Shown here one piece after another: positions 56,869 to 64,000 of a stretch of 64,000 nucleotides of DNA (its first letter is position 1; every line of letters starts with the position of its first letter). The stretch covers positions 372,001 through 436,000 of the forward strand of contig JAUFOR010000003.1 in assembly GCA_040285745.1 (NCBI GenBank), in the 5' to 3' direction. The notes beneath the pieces were generated by a model. That model saw only the letters and a program-made list of their open reading frames with translations. It ran no database searches and was not told where the DNA came from. Source of the stretch: Barthelona sp. PCE. Its lineage: Eukaryota; Metamonada: BaSk clade. The translations under genes and the position numbers were made by a program.

Positions 56869-58641
56869 TTATTTAATCCAATCTTTTTCAAATACGGTCT
56901 CATACAAGAATTTGCAATAAAGTCCGTTAGTCCATCCGAAACCAGTGACTACATTATACTCACCAGCACCGCCTGGTTCTCCAAGATTCTCACAATCATA
57001 TTTCTCATAGATAGTATCATACTTCTCAACACTATCCTCGACCATTGCCATATATTTTGCTTTGATAGACTCTGCCTCATCAGTTGCGTTAAGCGCCTTG
57101 AAAGCACGGTATGTCATATCGACAAGTGGCGCCCAAACGTTAGGGAAATCCCACTGCTGCCCTGTTTCCTTCAACATGCTGGCTGGAATACCTCCAGGCT
57201 GTGACATGAACGAATCAAGACTTGCGTTTAGCTGTTCAACTGTTGTGTTGGAGATCATATGCTGACAGTATTCGACATCAGGGAAGTATGACGCAACAAA
57301 GAGCGGGCTTACTGCTGCAGGTGTAACGACACGACCATGATCCTTTCTACCGTCAAACCACAAACCAACATCACTGTCGAACATGGTGTTTAAAGCGCGT
57401 TGGACAAACTCCAAATGCTCGTCGTACAAAACGTTGGCGCCATCATCTTCGTCGTTTGTAAACAACTGTTGCATTTCTTTCATTGCGAGGACATCAGCCA
57501 AGAAGAACGCGTGCAACTCAACCGGTGCAATATCGTCTGTTCGAAGCGCAAATGTTGTACAGCGTTCGTGAGATGGATTCTCCAGACACTCAATACTCAT
57601 CCAACGTGCGCTGAAATCCCAACCACTTTCAGCCGTTGCGCGAATGGATTTCATTGAGCCTCCCTCATTAAGGATCTTCAAATCCTCTTTGTACGACTCG
57701 GGACGAGGGCGATCACTCGATGTTGAATATCTCAACATACCATCTTTCATTCTTTGCAGATAAAAAAACTCAATTTCTTTCGCTAGAGCTGGTAGTAACT
57801 CAAGTTTAAAAACCTGTTTGCAGTGCTCTGTTTCAAGGAATTCCTGAACACCTGGGTACCTCACAAACGTCTTCAACATGAGACCAAAGACCGGAGGTTG
57901 ACTGCGATCTGTATAATAAGTTCTTGCACCATTCGGTACGAATCCATACTTATTAATGAGTGTTGCCATGTTTCTCAACATTCCAAACGATGTTTGATGC
58001 ATATCACTTACAAGAAGACCTGATAAAATCCACAACGAGTCCCAGTAGTAGAATTCTCTAAAACGACCACCTGGAACAACAAAAGGATACGGTAAGTTAA
58101 TGTGCGAGAATGTTTGGAGAGACTTTCCCATGTATTCTTGTCTAAAAACCTTTGTCATGGTCTTCCACAATTGATTAATATGATTGAATGTCTTATTCTG
58201 ACTTTGGTTCTCTATATTCTCAAGAATATCAGGTTCTTCTGACCAGTCATCAACGCGGATGGTGTGGATATCGGTTGCAGGATCGAGAAAATTACTTTCA
58301 AAAAAGTCATACACAATTTGGCTATGTTTAAGGTTAAGGTTATTCCACAACTGCAATAAACTATTAGGTGACATGTAGCTTGGCATGTCAACAAAGTGTT
58401 TTGAGTCGTTTATACCACGTGCTTGCATCCATGATGCAGCATGAACTAAAATATGTTCATTGAGATAAATATCGCTCATTGGTACAACTTCTTCTTGCCC
58501 TTTGTATAAAAACAATATTAATACGGTGGAAATAACAGCGACACTTACAACTAAAAACAATCTTATGCGTTTGGAACTTGTATCAGTACGAACGTTGATA
58601 TCAAGAAAAGGTGCGTTTATAGAAGTGGGTGAATCCCTCAT
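56869..58641 (-). CDS. Trehalase (GH37), membrane-anchored
   Basis: 590 residues from ATG 58641 (the frame opens 21 codons upstream at TTG). A short cytosolic tail and one membrane segment at about 27-47 place the catalytic domain outside the cell or in the lumen (type II topology). Signature 1 is PGGRFREFYYWDSLW near residues 190-204 and signature 2 is QWDFPNVWAP. AESGWDFSARW carries the expected catalytic acid Asp, and the C-terminal GGAGEYNVVTGFGWTNG closes the barrel. It would split trehalose into two glucose. External trehalose, or the cell's own cyst-stage store, are both possible substrates. All key residues look present. Confidence 0.93.
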   Translation of the reverse strand: MRDSPTSINAPFLDINVRTDTSSKRIRLFLVVSVAVISTVLILFLYKGQEEVVPMSDIYLNEHILVHAASWMQARGINDSKHFVDMPSYMSPNSLLQLWNNLNLKHSQIVYDFFESNFLDPATDIHTIRVDDWSEEPDILENIENQSQNKTFNHINQLWKTMTKVFRQEYMGKSLQTFSHINLPYPFVVPGGRFREFYYWDSLWILSGLLVSDMHQTSFGMLRNMATLINKYGFVPNGARTYYTDRSQPPVFGLMLKTFVRYPGVQEFLETEHCKQVFKLELLPALAKEIEFFYLQRMKDGMLRYSTSSDRPRPESYKEDLKILNEGGSMKSIRATAESGWDFSARWMSIECLENPSHERCTTFALRTDDIAPVELHAFFLADVLAMKEMQQLFTNDEDDGANVLYDEHLEFVQRALNTMFDSDVGLWFDGRKDHGRVVTPAAVSPLFVASYFPDVEYCQHMISNTTVEQLNASLDSFMSQPGGIPASMLKETGQQWDFPNVWAPLVDMTYRAFKALNATDEAESIKAKYMAMVEDSVEKYDTIYEKYDCENLGEPGGAGEYNVVTGFGWTNGLYCKFLYETVFEKDWIK

Positions 58642-58879
58642 ACAATTCGATATTGTCCTCACGAAACGGAGGAAAATTTGTTTAGCAACTTGAGAAAAAA
58701 TCAATGTTTTCAGACTCTATTAAAACTGTATTTACAATGTAACATGGTTCAAACTGCGTATTGTACCAAACTTTTGGGTTAAATTAAATGTGATAAATGT
58801 AAAAGAATGATGTTAATCAGACATTTCCTTACTGAGTTAAATATTAATGAAATAGCGTTTGAACCAAAATACAGCACTT

Positions 58880-59583
58880 TTAGATATAACGGCGCACCTT
58901 TGACTTATATTCACGATAATCATCACCATGACTAGATTCCAAATAAATTTCTTCACTTTTTATCATCAAATGGATAAAAACAAATATCATCAGAAACCCT
59001 ACTGCGAGATATACGGAACGAAGAGCCACAGCATAGCCAATAGAATAAAGAATTATGGAAAAAAAGTAAGGATTTCTGGAAAAGCGGTATACACCATGTG
59101 TGATGAGATCTGTATCTTGATTCTCAAGAACTCCAACCCTCCATGATGCACCAATATCGTACAGTGCACTGAAACAGAAAAAATAAGATAAAATACACAA
59201 CACAATGAATGTTACAAACGTATATAACTCAAAAACTGGTTCTTGGAAGAATGACAATGCCAGGGAACCAGCAATGTATATGATAATGGATACAATACTG
59301 CATACTGCCTGCCAATTCTTGGAACTAATAGACTCACCTGTTTCTTTCCTAGTTTTGATATTTTTTGTGAACCATGCCCCTTGAAATACAAGCTGATGCA
59401 CCAAAAAACTGATTAACTACAACATTATCTGTGAAATAGGATAGAAAAGTAAAACAAAAGCATCACAAAAAGTATCTCACGAAGCGTTACTTATACCACA
59501 ATTGCTCATTGAATACAAAAAGCACAATCATAATCAATAAAACTTACTTCAAAAGCCTTTAAGAAAGATAAGAACATACTCAT
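58880..59583 (-). CDS. Isoprenylcysteine-methyltransferase-like membrane protein, proposed intron
   Basis: The main frame (58880-59404) has no in-frame ATG before its family motif, so an upstream exon is likely. I propose exon 1 at 59583-59548 (MSMFLSFLKAFE) joined to exon 2 at 59416-58880, beginning LISFLVHQLVFQGAW, giving 190 residues. Four hydrophobic segments and the ending HGVYRFSRNPYFFS, then KSEEIYLESSHGDDYREYKSKVRRYI, match the ICMT/PEMT-type methyltransferase superfamily (H-G-x-Y-R-x-x-R-x-P-x-Y/F, then EE, then G-x-x-Y-x-x-Y). These SAM-dependent enzymes methylate prenyl-Cys proteins or lipids in the ER. The substrate cannot be settled. Confidence 0.65.
59417..59547 (-). other. Proposed intron in the methyltransferase-like gene
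   Basis: 131 nt, GTAAGT to GATAATGTTGTAG, phase 0. A TAG in frame just before exon 2 requires it if translation begins at ATG 59583. The 3' end is a weaker match to the block ending the other three introns. Confidence 0.55.
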
Positions 59584-59969
59584 TAATGTTTACGTGGATC
59601 GAGAAAAAAAATAGTTACAACATCGCACTGTGTTACATTACCATCATTTATGGAGCTTAAATAATAGTATAATGGCAGGAAAAAAACCTTCACTTTAGTA
59701 ACATTCCCTATTAACATAGATTGAAAAATCTTTGAGTTTAGGTCAGATATTTCTGATGTATGAGATAACTTATGCTTTGAAAATATGCAGAACAACAGTA
59801 TGTGAAGAGAAAAATGAAAACTTCTTCATTGGAGCTTGAAAGCCATCAGAAAACACGTGACAGTACATTTACTCTGACAAACTAAATTGTATCCCTCTCA
59901 CAACATTGAATTCTAATGTTATTTCACTTTAATCCCTTTCAAAAACATATATAGTAGGGCGTTTTAACG
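59584..59969. other. Divergent intergenic region before the LRR gene
   Basis: 386 bp, AT-rich. A minus-strand 70-codon frame opens with TTG and ends at 59583, just where the proposed methyltransferase exon begins; it is not supported as a gene. The plus side carries CCCTTTCAAAAA at 59934-59945, before ATG 59970. Confidence 0.4.
59934..59945 (+). promoter_or_regulatory. TCA-type promoter element of the LRR gene
   Basis: CCCTTTCAAAAA lies 24 bp upstream of ATG 59970, with a TATATA stretch between them. Confidence 0.4.
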
Positions 59970-61121
59970 ATGAGCAGCAATCCTATATCCGAAATAAGGC
60001 TTAGAATCGACGCAATTAAAGAGCTATATTACACAAAATGCTCCGTCTTCACAGTAAGCCCCAATCAAGCTTTCTTGAGACTCCTTGACGATTGCATTAC
60101 AAATCAAAACCTCCCAAGGAAAATTGTTATTAGAGGAAACGATCCAGAGAACTTTAATTCTAGATTAACAAGCTCAGATTTCATTGCTCTGGTTTACACT
60201 TTAACAGAAGTGGAAGGGCTTGATCTTGAGCAGTTGGAGATCATTAATCACCGTCTCAATGATCCTCATGGTGGTGGTCCGTTTGTTAACCTACTAACAA
60301 CTTTCCCTAACTCACTCACACATCTTAGTTTTGCGCATAACGACCTTTGCACATCGGCATTGCCCCTCACAGACGCACTCCGTGGCTGCCAGCTCCGTTC
60401 ACTCGATATCAGTCATAATCCACTAGGTCCCACGTTTGGTATTCAACTTGTCCCTAGTCTCCGTATCATGGACACGTTGGAGTACATTGACCTCAGTCAC
60501 ACACAGCAGAACGAGGCCTCCCTTGTGTCTCTTATCGATGTGTTACTGCATTCCCCGAATCTAAAAGTGTTGAAGATGGACGATCCCGAGTGGATGCGTG
60601 ATAAGATGGCTGTTGTATACCGTCTTGGCCTGCTATTGGAAAAGGCAAAGAACCTGACACACGTCTCTCTTAAGAACTGGAAATTAAACGATGATGAGGT
60701 TGAGCATCTGGCGTTTTCATTACAAAAATCTTCTGTTACCCATCTTGATCTCTCCAAGAACAGACTGGGTGAAATTGGATTCAGAAACATGCATGGAAAA
60801 TGGCCTGAGAAGCTACACACCCTTATCTTACACACTAATCGAATCAATGATCGTTCAATTGCATATCTTCCACTAAACGTTCCGGAGCTTGACATTGCTA
60901 ACAACACCAGGATCACAAAGATAGGTACGACAATGCTGACGATGCGCATCGACAGTGAGCCAAACAACCTAGCTGTCTTAACTCTATGGGGTGCTGAATT
61001 TGTACCAAAGAGTGCCTTTGCTCTGCGTGATTCACAGAACCGTAACGGATTTGAGTGTGATATATATGTATGTGAAGATGGTAGCGTAGCCCTTCAATCT
61101 GCTCCATCTATTCACTTGTAA
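59970..61121 (+). CDS. Leucine-rich-repeat protein
   Basis: 383 residues from ATG 59970. After a helical N-terminus the body (about 75-350) is an array of leucine-rich repeats of the ribonuclease-inhibitor class, for example SLTHLSFAHNDLC, LRSLDISHNPLG, LEYIDLSHTQQ, LTHVSLKNWKLND and VTHLDLSKNRLGE. There are no signal peptide or membrane segments, so it is probably cytosolic or cytoskeletal. Unlike the 1217-residue LRR protein at 11678, it has no acidic N-terminus and is more regular. Codon use is C-richer than that of neighbours in the same region. Confidence 0.8.
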   Translation: MSSNPISEIRLRIDAIKELYYTKCSVFTVSPNQAFLRLLDDCITNQNLPRKIVIRGNDPENFNSRLTSSDFIALVYTLTEVEGLDLEQLEIINHRLNDPHGGGPFVNLLTTFPNSLTHLSFAHNDLCTSALPLTDALRGCQLRSLDISHNPLGPTFGIQLVPSLRIMDTLEYIDLSHTQQNEASLVSLIDVLLHSPNLKVLKMDDPEWMRDKMAVVYRLGLLLEKAKNLTHVSLKNWKLNDDEVEHLAFSLQKSSVTHLDLSKNRLGEIGFRNMHGKWPEKLHTLILHTNRINDRSIAYLPLNVPELDIANNTRITKIGTTMLTMRIDSEPNNLAVLTLWGAEFVPKSAFALRDSQNRNGFECDIYVCEDGSVALQSAPSIHL

Positions 61122-61142
61122 ATGTACAATAATAAACAATTT

Positions 61143-62054
61143 TTATTCTTCATCAGAATCCTCCTCAACTGCGTTAGGATCAAATATCATATCACAGTGA
61201 CCATGGAATCTATTGACAAATGAGTTCTTGAACTCTTCAATTTCAGGATAAAATTCTTCCTCCTCCTCAGGTTTCTCCAATGTAGGGTAGAATTTGACAA
61301 CGTACATATCCTCAAGGTCTGATCTTCTCTTTTCACCCTGGTTGGTGAAGTATTCGACTTGAGCCTCATAGTTGGACTGGTTACGCTCATTATGTGCTAC
61401 AGTTCCTTTGTTAATAGCTTCAAGGATAATTTCCATGTTTTCTTCGTTAACTTCAACTTTTGCTTCTTTAAGTGTATCTTTAGCAATATCGTAAAGCTCT
61501 TCCTCTGAGATCTCCTCATCACCAACGAAATGATTGAAAGAGTGTGTGTTTTCATCAATTTCATAAGAACATTGGAAGCTGTCTTGTGGTTTGAACTCAA
61601 AATTATGTGCATATACCTGATAAGGAAGGGCGTATTCCCAGCGCAGCTTGTCTACTTCAGATAAACGCTTCAGTGCAGGAATTCTTTGAGTGCAGTTGAG
61701 AGAATAAAGTCCTTTACGATCCTCCAAAATACTCCATCGCATCTTGAGCTTCTTCAAAGGAAGAATCGACTCCTCCTCGGCCTGAACAGATGTTAGTATA
61801 ATATCCTCAAAAGGTGATGACTTGCAAACTGCAACAAAAACAGTGGGAATATAAACTAGATGTTCGTCAATATACTGAGGTTCCGTTGCTCCCCACATCC
61901 ACACTTTGTGACCATTGAACATACCTTCTTCCTCAAGAAGATGGTAGTAAAGATCGCTAAAGTCCCAATCATATTGGAAAATATTATGATAATCATCGAA
62001 TGAGGTCCCAAGGAAGTAAATAACTTCAGACCAACTATCTTCGGTTAGAGACAT
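61143..62054 (-). CDS. Acidic protein, possibly axonemal, unassigned
   Basis: 303 residues from ATG 62054 (the open frame opens with GTG). Two short aromatic-rich blocks stand out: NGHKVWMWGATEPQYIDEHLVY and RKGLYSLNCTQRIPALKRL. The second includes LYSLNCT, as in RSPH9 (radial spoke head), but the rest of the sequence does not align with RSPH9 that I can tell. The C-terminal half is acidic and helical, with an EEEEEFYPEIEEF patch and a DSDEE end. Given three axonemal genes nearby, a ciliary role is plausible but not shown. It lies 20 bp from the convergent LRR gene stop. Confidence 0.55.
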   Translation of the reverse strand: MSLTEDSWSEVIYFLGTSFDDYHNIFQYDWDFSDLYYHLLEEEGMFNGHKVWMWGATEPQYIDEHLVYIPTVFVAVCKSSPFEDIILTSVQAEEESILPLKKLKMRWSILEDRKGLYSLNCTQRIPALKRLSEVDKLRWEYALPYQVYAHNFEFKPQDSFQCSYEIDENTHSFNHFVGDEEISEEELYDIAKDTLKEAKVEVNEENMEIILEAINKGTVAHNERNQSNYEAQVEYFTNQGEKRRSDLEDMYVVKFYPTLEKPEEEEEFYPEIEEFKNSFVNRFHGHCDMIFDPNAVEEDSDEE

Positions 62055-62121
62055 CGGTATAAGTTTGTAAAATGAGTTGAAAGAGTGTTTAAATGAGATA
62101 ATGCGCGTATTTTTGAAACTC

Positions 62122-62134
62122 ACCCTTTTCTTAA
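62122..62134 (+). promoter_or_regulatory. Pyrimidine promoter element before the coiled-coil gene
   Basis: CCCTTTTCTTAAG falls downstream of the in-frame ATG at 62101 and 35 bp before ATG 62170, which argues for the later start. Confidence 0.35.
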
Positions 62135-62169
62135 GCTACATTAATTTACCCGGGCGATTTTGCTGCATA

Positions 62170-63822
62170 ATGGTATCGGAGCTCGATAAACTGCGTAGAG
62201 CTCAAAATGAACTTGTTAGTGAACTTTTAAATTCACAGAACGAAAATATGAACATTCAGCAACAATTGGGTAGGATGCAGGAACAAATGACACAACTTGA
62301 ACTGACAATAGACAACAAAGATAAGGAGATTGATAATTTGAGGGAAGAAAAAAGCAAACTAACTGAAGATCTCAAAATCCAACCTCTTGGGAAAATTGAG
62401 GAGATCAATAATCTAAAGAACACAGTTGAGCGCCTTGAGTTACAAAACAGTCTTCTTGTAACTAGAATAGAGAAAGAAGAAGAATTAAATCATGATTACA
62501 AAATGGAGAACAACAATCTTCGCACAAAGCTTGATGGTTTGAAAGATACAGTCACTAGAGGTGATATTGAACGTGAAACTTTGATGCAGGCTGCTGAAAA
62601 CACAGAAGACCTGCTTCTTCAGTTGAAAAACACACAAATTTCTTTGGCAGACAAAGAACTCGATCTTGAAACGATGAAGATGAATCTTGATGAGTTAAGG
62701 CGCAAGAACGCTGCCCTCATGCACGATTGTGATGAATACAAGAGGTCTTTTATGAATCGTGAAGAAGAAGTAACTTCATCAATGAGAAAGAACGAAAATT
62801 TGTTGAAAGATAATTTCACGCTACAGGAAAAACAAAGTGTAATGGAAAAAAGTATTGCGAGTTTAAGCACAGAGATAGAGCCTTTTAAAAGGCTTAATGA
62901 TGTATATTTATCTTTTATTCGAGTCAATACAAGTGTTAATTTATCTATAAATGGGAAGAACCCACCTGCAAAGATATCAGATCATGCAAACTTCGGTGAA
63001 TGGCTGAATGAAATGGTGAGATACGTACAGAAAGCAAGAGTAATCGAAGGTACTATAAAGCAAAATCAAGCATTATTGGCGAGTGCACAATCTGAGATAG
63101 AGAAGAACCGTGGGTTTGAAGAGTTAGCAAATGAATTTCAGCAGCGCAACGAAGAATTATTGAGAGAAAATGCACTTTTAGCTAAAGAAAATTCACATTT
63201 TGTGAATGAAGTTGAAAGTTTTGAATCTCGATTAATACATGAGCGTATGAAGCTTGAGGAACAGTACAAGGTCGATGACAGGAGTCATATAAGTGAGGAT
63301 CGAATTTTAGAGTTGGAAGAAGAAAAACTAAATCTTGAAGAACGTTTACGTTCATTGAATATGAGATTTGAGAACAATATAAGATCTCATGAGAAGGAGA
63401 TATTCGATAAAATTACTGATATTACTAAAGAAAACAAAAAATTAAGAACAAAGAATGCAAAGTTACTTGAGAAATTGCAGTCAGTGACTCAATCCATGAA
63501 GAACGAGAAGAAACAGTTTTTCTCAACCATAAAAATGCTTAAAAATCAGCAAAAGAGACTTACTGCACAGATGGAGAACAATAGATTGGTCTTAACAACA
63601 CTTAATTCCAAATTTTTGGAGGTTGAAGAAAATTATAATGCAGAGAAGGCTTTATTTGTTTCACAGAGGCGAGCAATGGACATTATGAAGAAGCAGCATA
63701 CTCCTAAGCTACCACTTCCTGTTGTTGAGGATGATGTTTCTCTACCTAATTTATTCCAGTCCAGTGTAACGAATCTTGACAAATTAACAGAGCCGTTTAC
63801 AACTGTACGGCTCCACTTGTAG
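62170..63822 (+). CDS. Long coiled-coil protein of unknown function
   Basis: 550 residues from ATG 62170 (an ATG at 62101 would add a hydrophobic 23-residue leader and lies before the promoter-like element). Nearly the whole protein is coiled coil with clear heptads (VRMQEQMTQLELTIDN-type stretches), broken near residues 245-285 by a compact part containing NPPAKISDHANFGEWLNEM. Its last 35 residues are non-coiled with TPKLPLPVVEDDVSLPN. Candidates are cytoskeletal, basal-body or Golgi tethers, but no motif decides between them. Confidence 0.65.
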   Translation: MVSELDKLRRAQNELVSELLNSQNENMNIQQQLGRMQEQMTQLELTIDNKDKEIDNLREEKSKLTEDLKIQPLGKIEEINNLKNTVERLELQNSLLVTRIEKEEELNHDYKMENNNLRTKLDGLKDTVTRGDIERETLMQAAENTEDLLLQLKNTQISLADKELDLETMKMNLDELRRKNAALMHDCDEYKRSFMNREEEVTSSMRKNENLLKDNFTLQEKQSVMEKSIASLSTEIEPFKRLNDVYLSFIRVNTSVNLSINGKNPPAKISDHANFGEWLNEMVRYVQKARVIEGTIKQNQALLASAQSEIEKNRGFEELANEFQQRNEELLRENALLAKENSHFVNEVESFESRLIHERMKLEEQYKVDDRSHISEDRILELEEEKLNLEERLRSLNMRFENNIRSHEKEIFDKITDITKENKKLRTKNAKLLEKLQSVTQSMKNEKKQFFSTIKMLKNQQKRLTAQMENNRLVLTTLNSKFLEVEENYNAEKALFVSQRRAMDIMKKQHTPKLPLPVVEDDVSLPNLFQSSVTNLDKLTEPFTTVRLHL

Positions 63823-64000
63823 TAGTTTGTTTGTTAAACTTGTGTAAATATGATTGAAATTCTCACCTGATCTATGAATTTCTTTTTGTTAATATAAAAT
63901 GCAAAAAATTCTTTATTTGTGGTAACTTATGATATTTACAGCTCAAAATAACCACCTTAACAAATGAAAAACTCGTATTAAAACAACATACCTTTTTCTT
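63823..64000. other. Terminal intergenic stretch
   Basis: 178 bp after the coiled-coil gene, AT-rich, with no frame or structure recognised before the window ends. Confidence 0.4.

Noticed and set aside
59583-59795. 70-codon minus-strand frame ending just at the methyltransferase-like exon
   Set aside because: It opens with TTG and has no recognised content; the adjacent exon model explains the region better.
62077-62169. Earlier starts (TTG 62077, ATG 62101) for the coiled-coil gene
   Set aside because: The promoter-like element at 62122-62134 lies downstream of both, and the extra residues are hydrophobic and unlike the coiled-coil body.

Overview
The window is nuclear DNA of a small, flagellated unicellular eukaryote. 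It is AT-rich and very gene-dense, with about 34 protein genes in 64 kb on both strands and mostly short gaps. Almost all genes are single open frames under the standard code, with TAA, TAG and TGA all used as stops. Four short introns can be reconstructed. All four are phase 0 and lie within the first 38 codons. They start GTATGT, GTTTGT or GTAAGT, and three of them end in a 12-nt block in which a branch-point-like CTAAC/CTTAC/CTAAT runs straight into the terminal TAG. That fused branch point and acceptor recalls Trichomonas and Giardia introns, and a short pyrimidine-rich TCA-type element just upstream of many starts recalls the Trichomonas initiator. A metamonad or similar protist is therefore my best inference. 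Species and even phylum stay unproven. No tRNA or rRNA gene, CRISPR array, transposon or viral gene was recognised.

Layout. 1-7.5 kb: a partial unknown gene, a small secreted protein, CFAP161 (axonemal), importin alpha, a NUF2-like kinetochore protein, the GTPase DRG2 and a TMEM234-like protein. 7.5-16 kb: a dual-specificity phosphatase, a 628-bp gap holding a cluster of small hairpins, a thiolase, a cation/calcium exchanger, a 1217-aa leucine-rich-repeat protein and RSPH1 (radial spoke head). 16-31 kb: a PHO80/cyclin-Y-like cyclin, SEC61 alpha, an unknown protein, a 2376-aa multi-domain receptor-like membrane protein, an RNase P Rpp21/Rpr2-type subunit, a TMEM144-like transporter and the phenylalanyl-tRNA synthetase beta chain. 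31-38 kb: three large unrecognised genes. 38-50 kb: IQUB (flagellar), an RBR-like zinc protein without a recognisable catalytic cysteine, a coiled-coil protein, an unknown 686-aa protein, an MFS transporter, EMG1, a Josephin deubiquitinase, a TM9SF nonaspanin and a disordered protein. 50-64 kb: tyrosyl-tRNA synthetase, a WDR62/MAPKBP1-like WD40 protein, an unknown membrane protein, a membrane-anchored trehalase, an isoprenylcysteine-methyltransferase-like protein, a leucine-rich-repeat protein, an acidic protein and a coiled-coil protein.

How the genes fit together. Most are housekeeping: translation (two tRNA synthetases, EMG1, RNase P subunit, DRG2), secretion (SEC61, TM9SF), nuclear import and mitosis. 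CFAP161, RSPH1 and IQUB show that the cell builds a motile 9+2-type axoneme with radial spokes. There is no operon-like logic. Convergent gene pairs are separated by 2-45 bp or overlap, so their 3' ends must form antisense transcripts. Divergent pairs share short promoters. Start codons were chosen as the first in-frame ATG, preferring one downstream of the promoter-like element, and many open frames extend upstream only through TTG or GTG codons.
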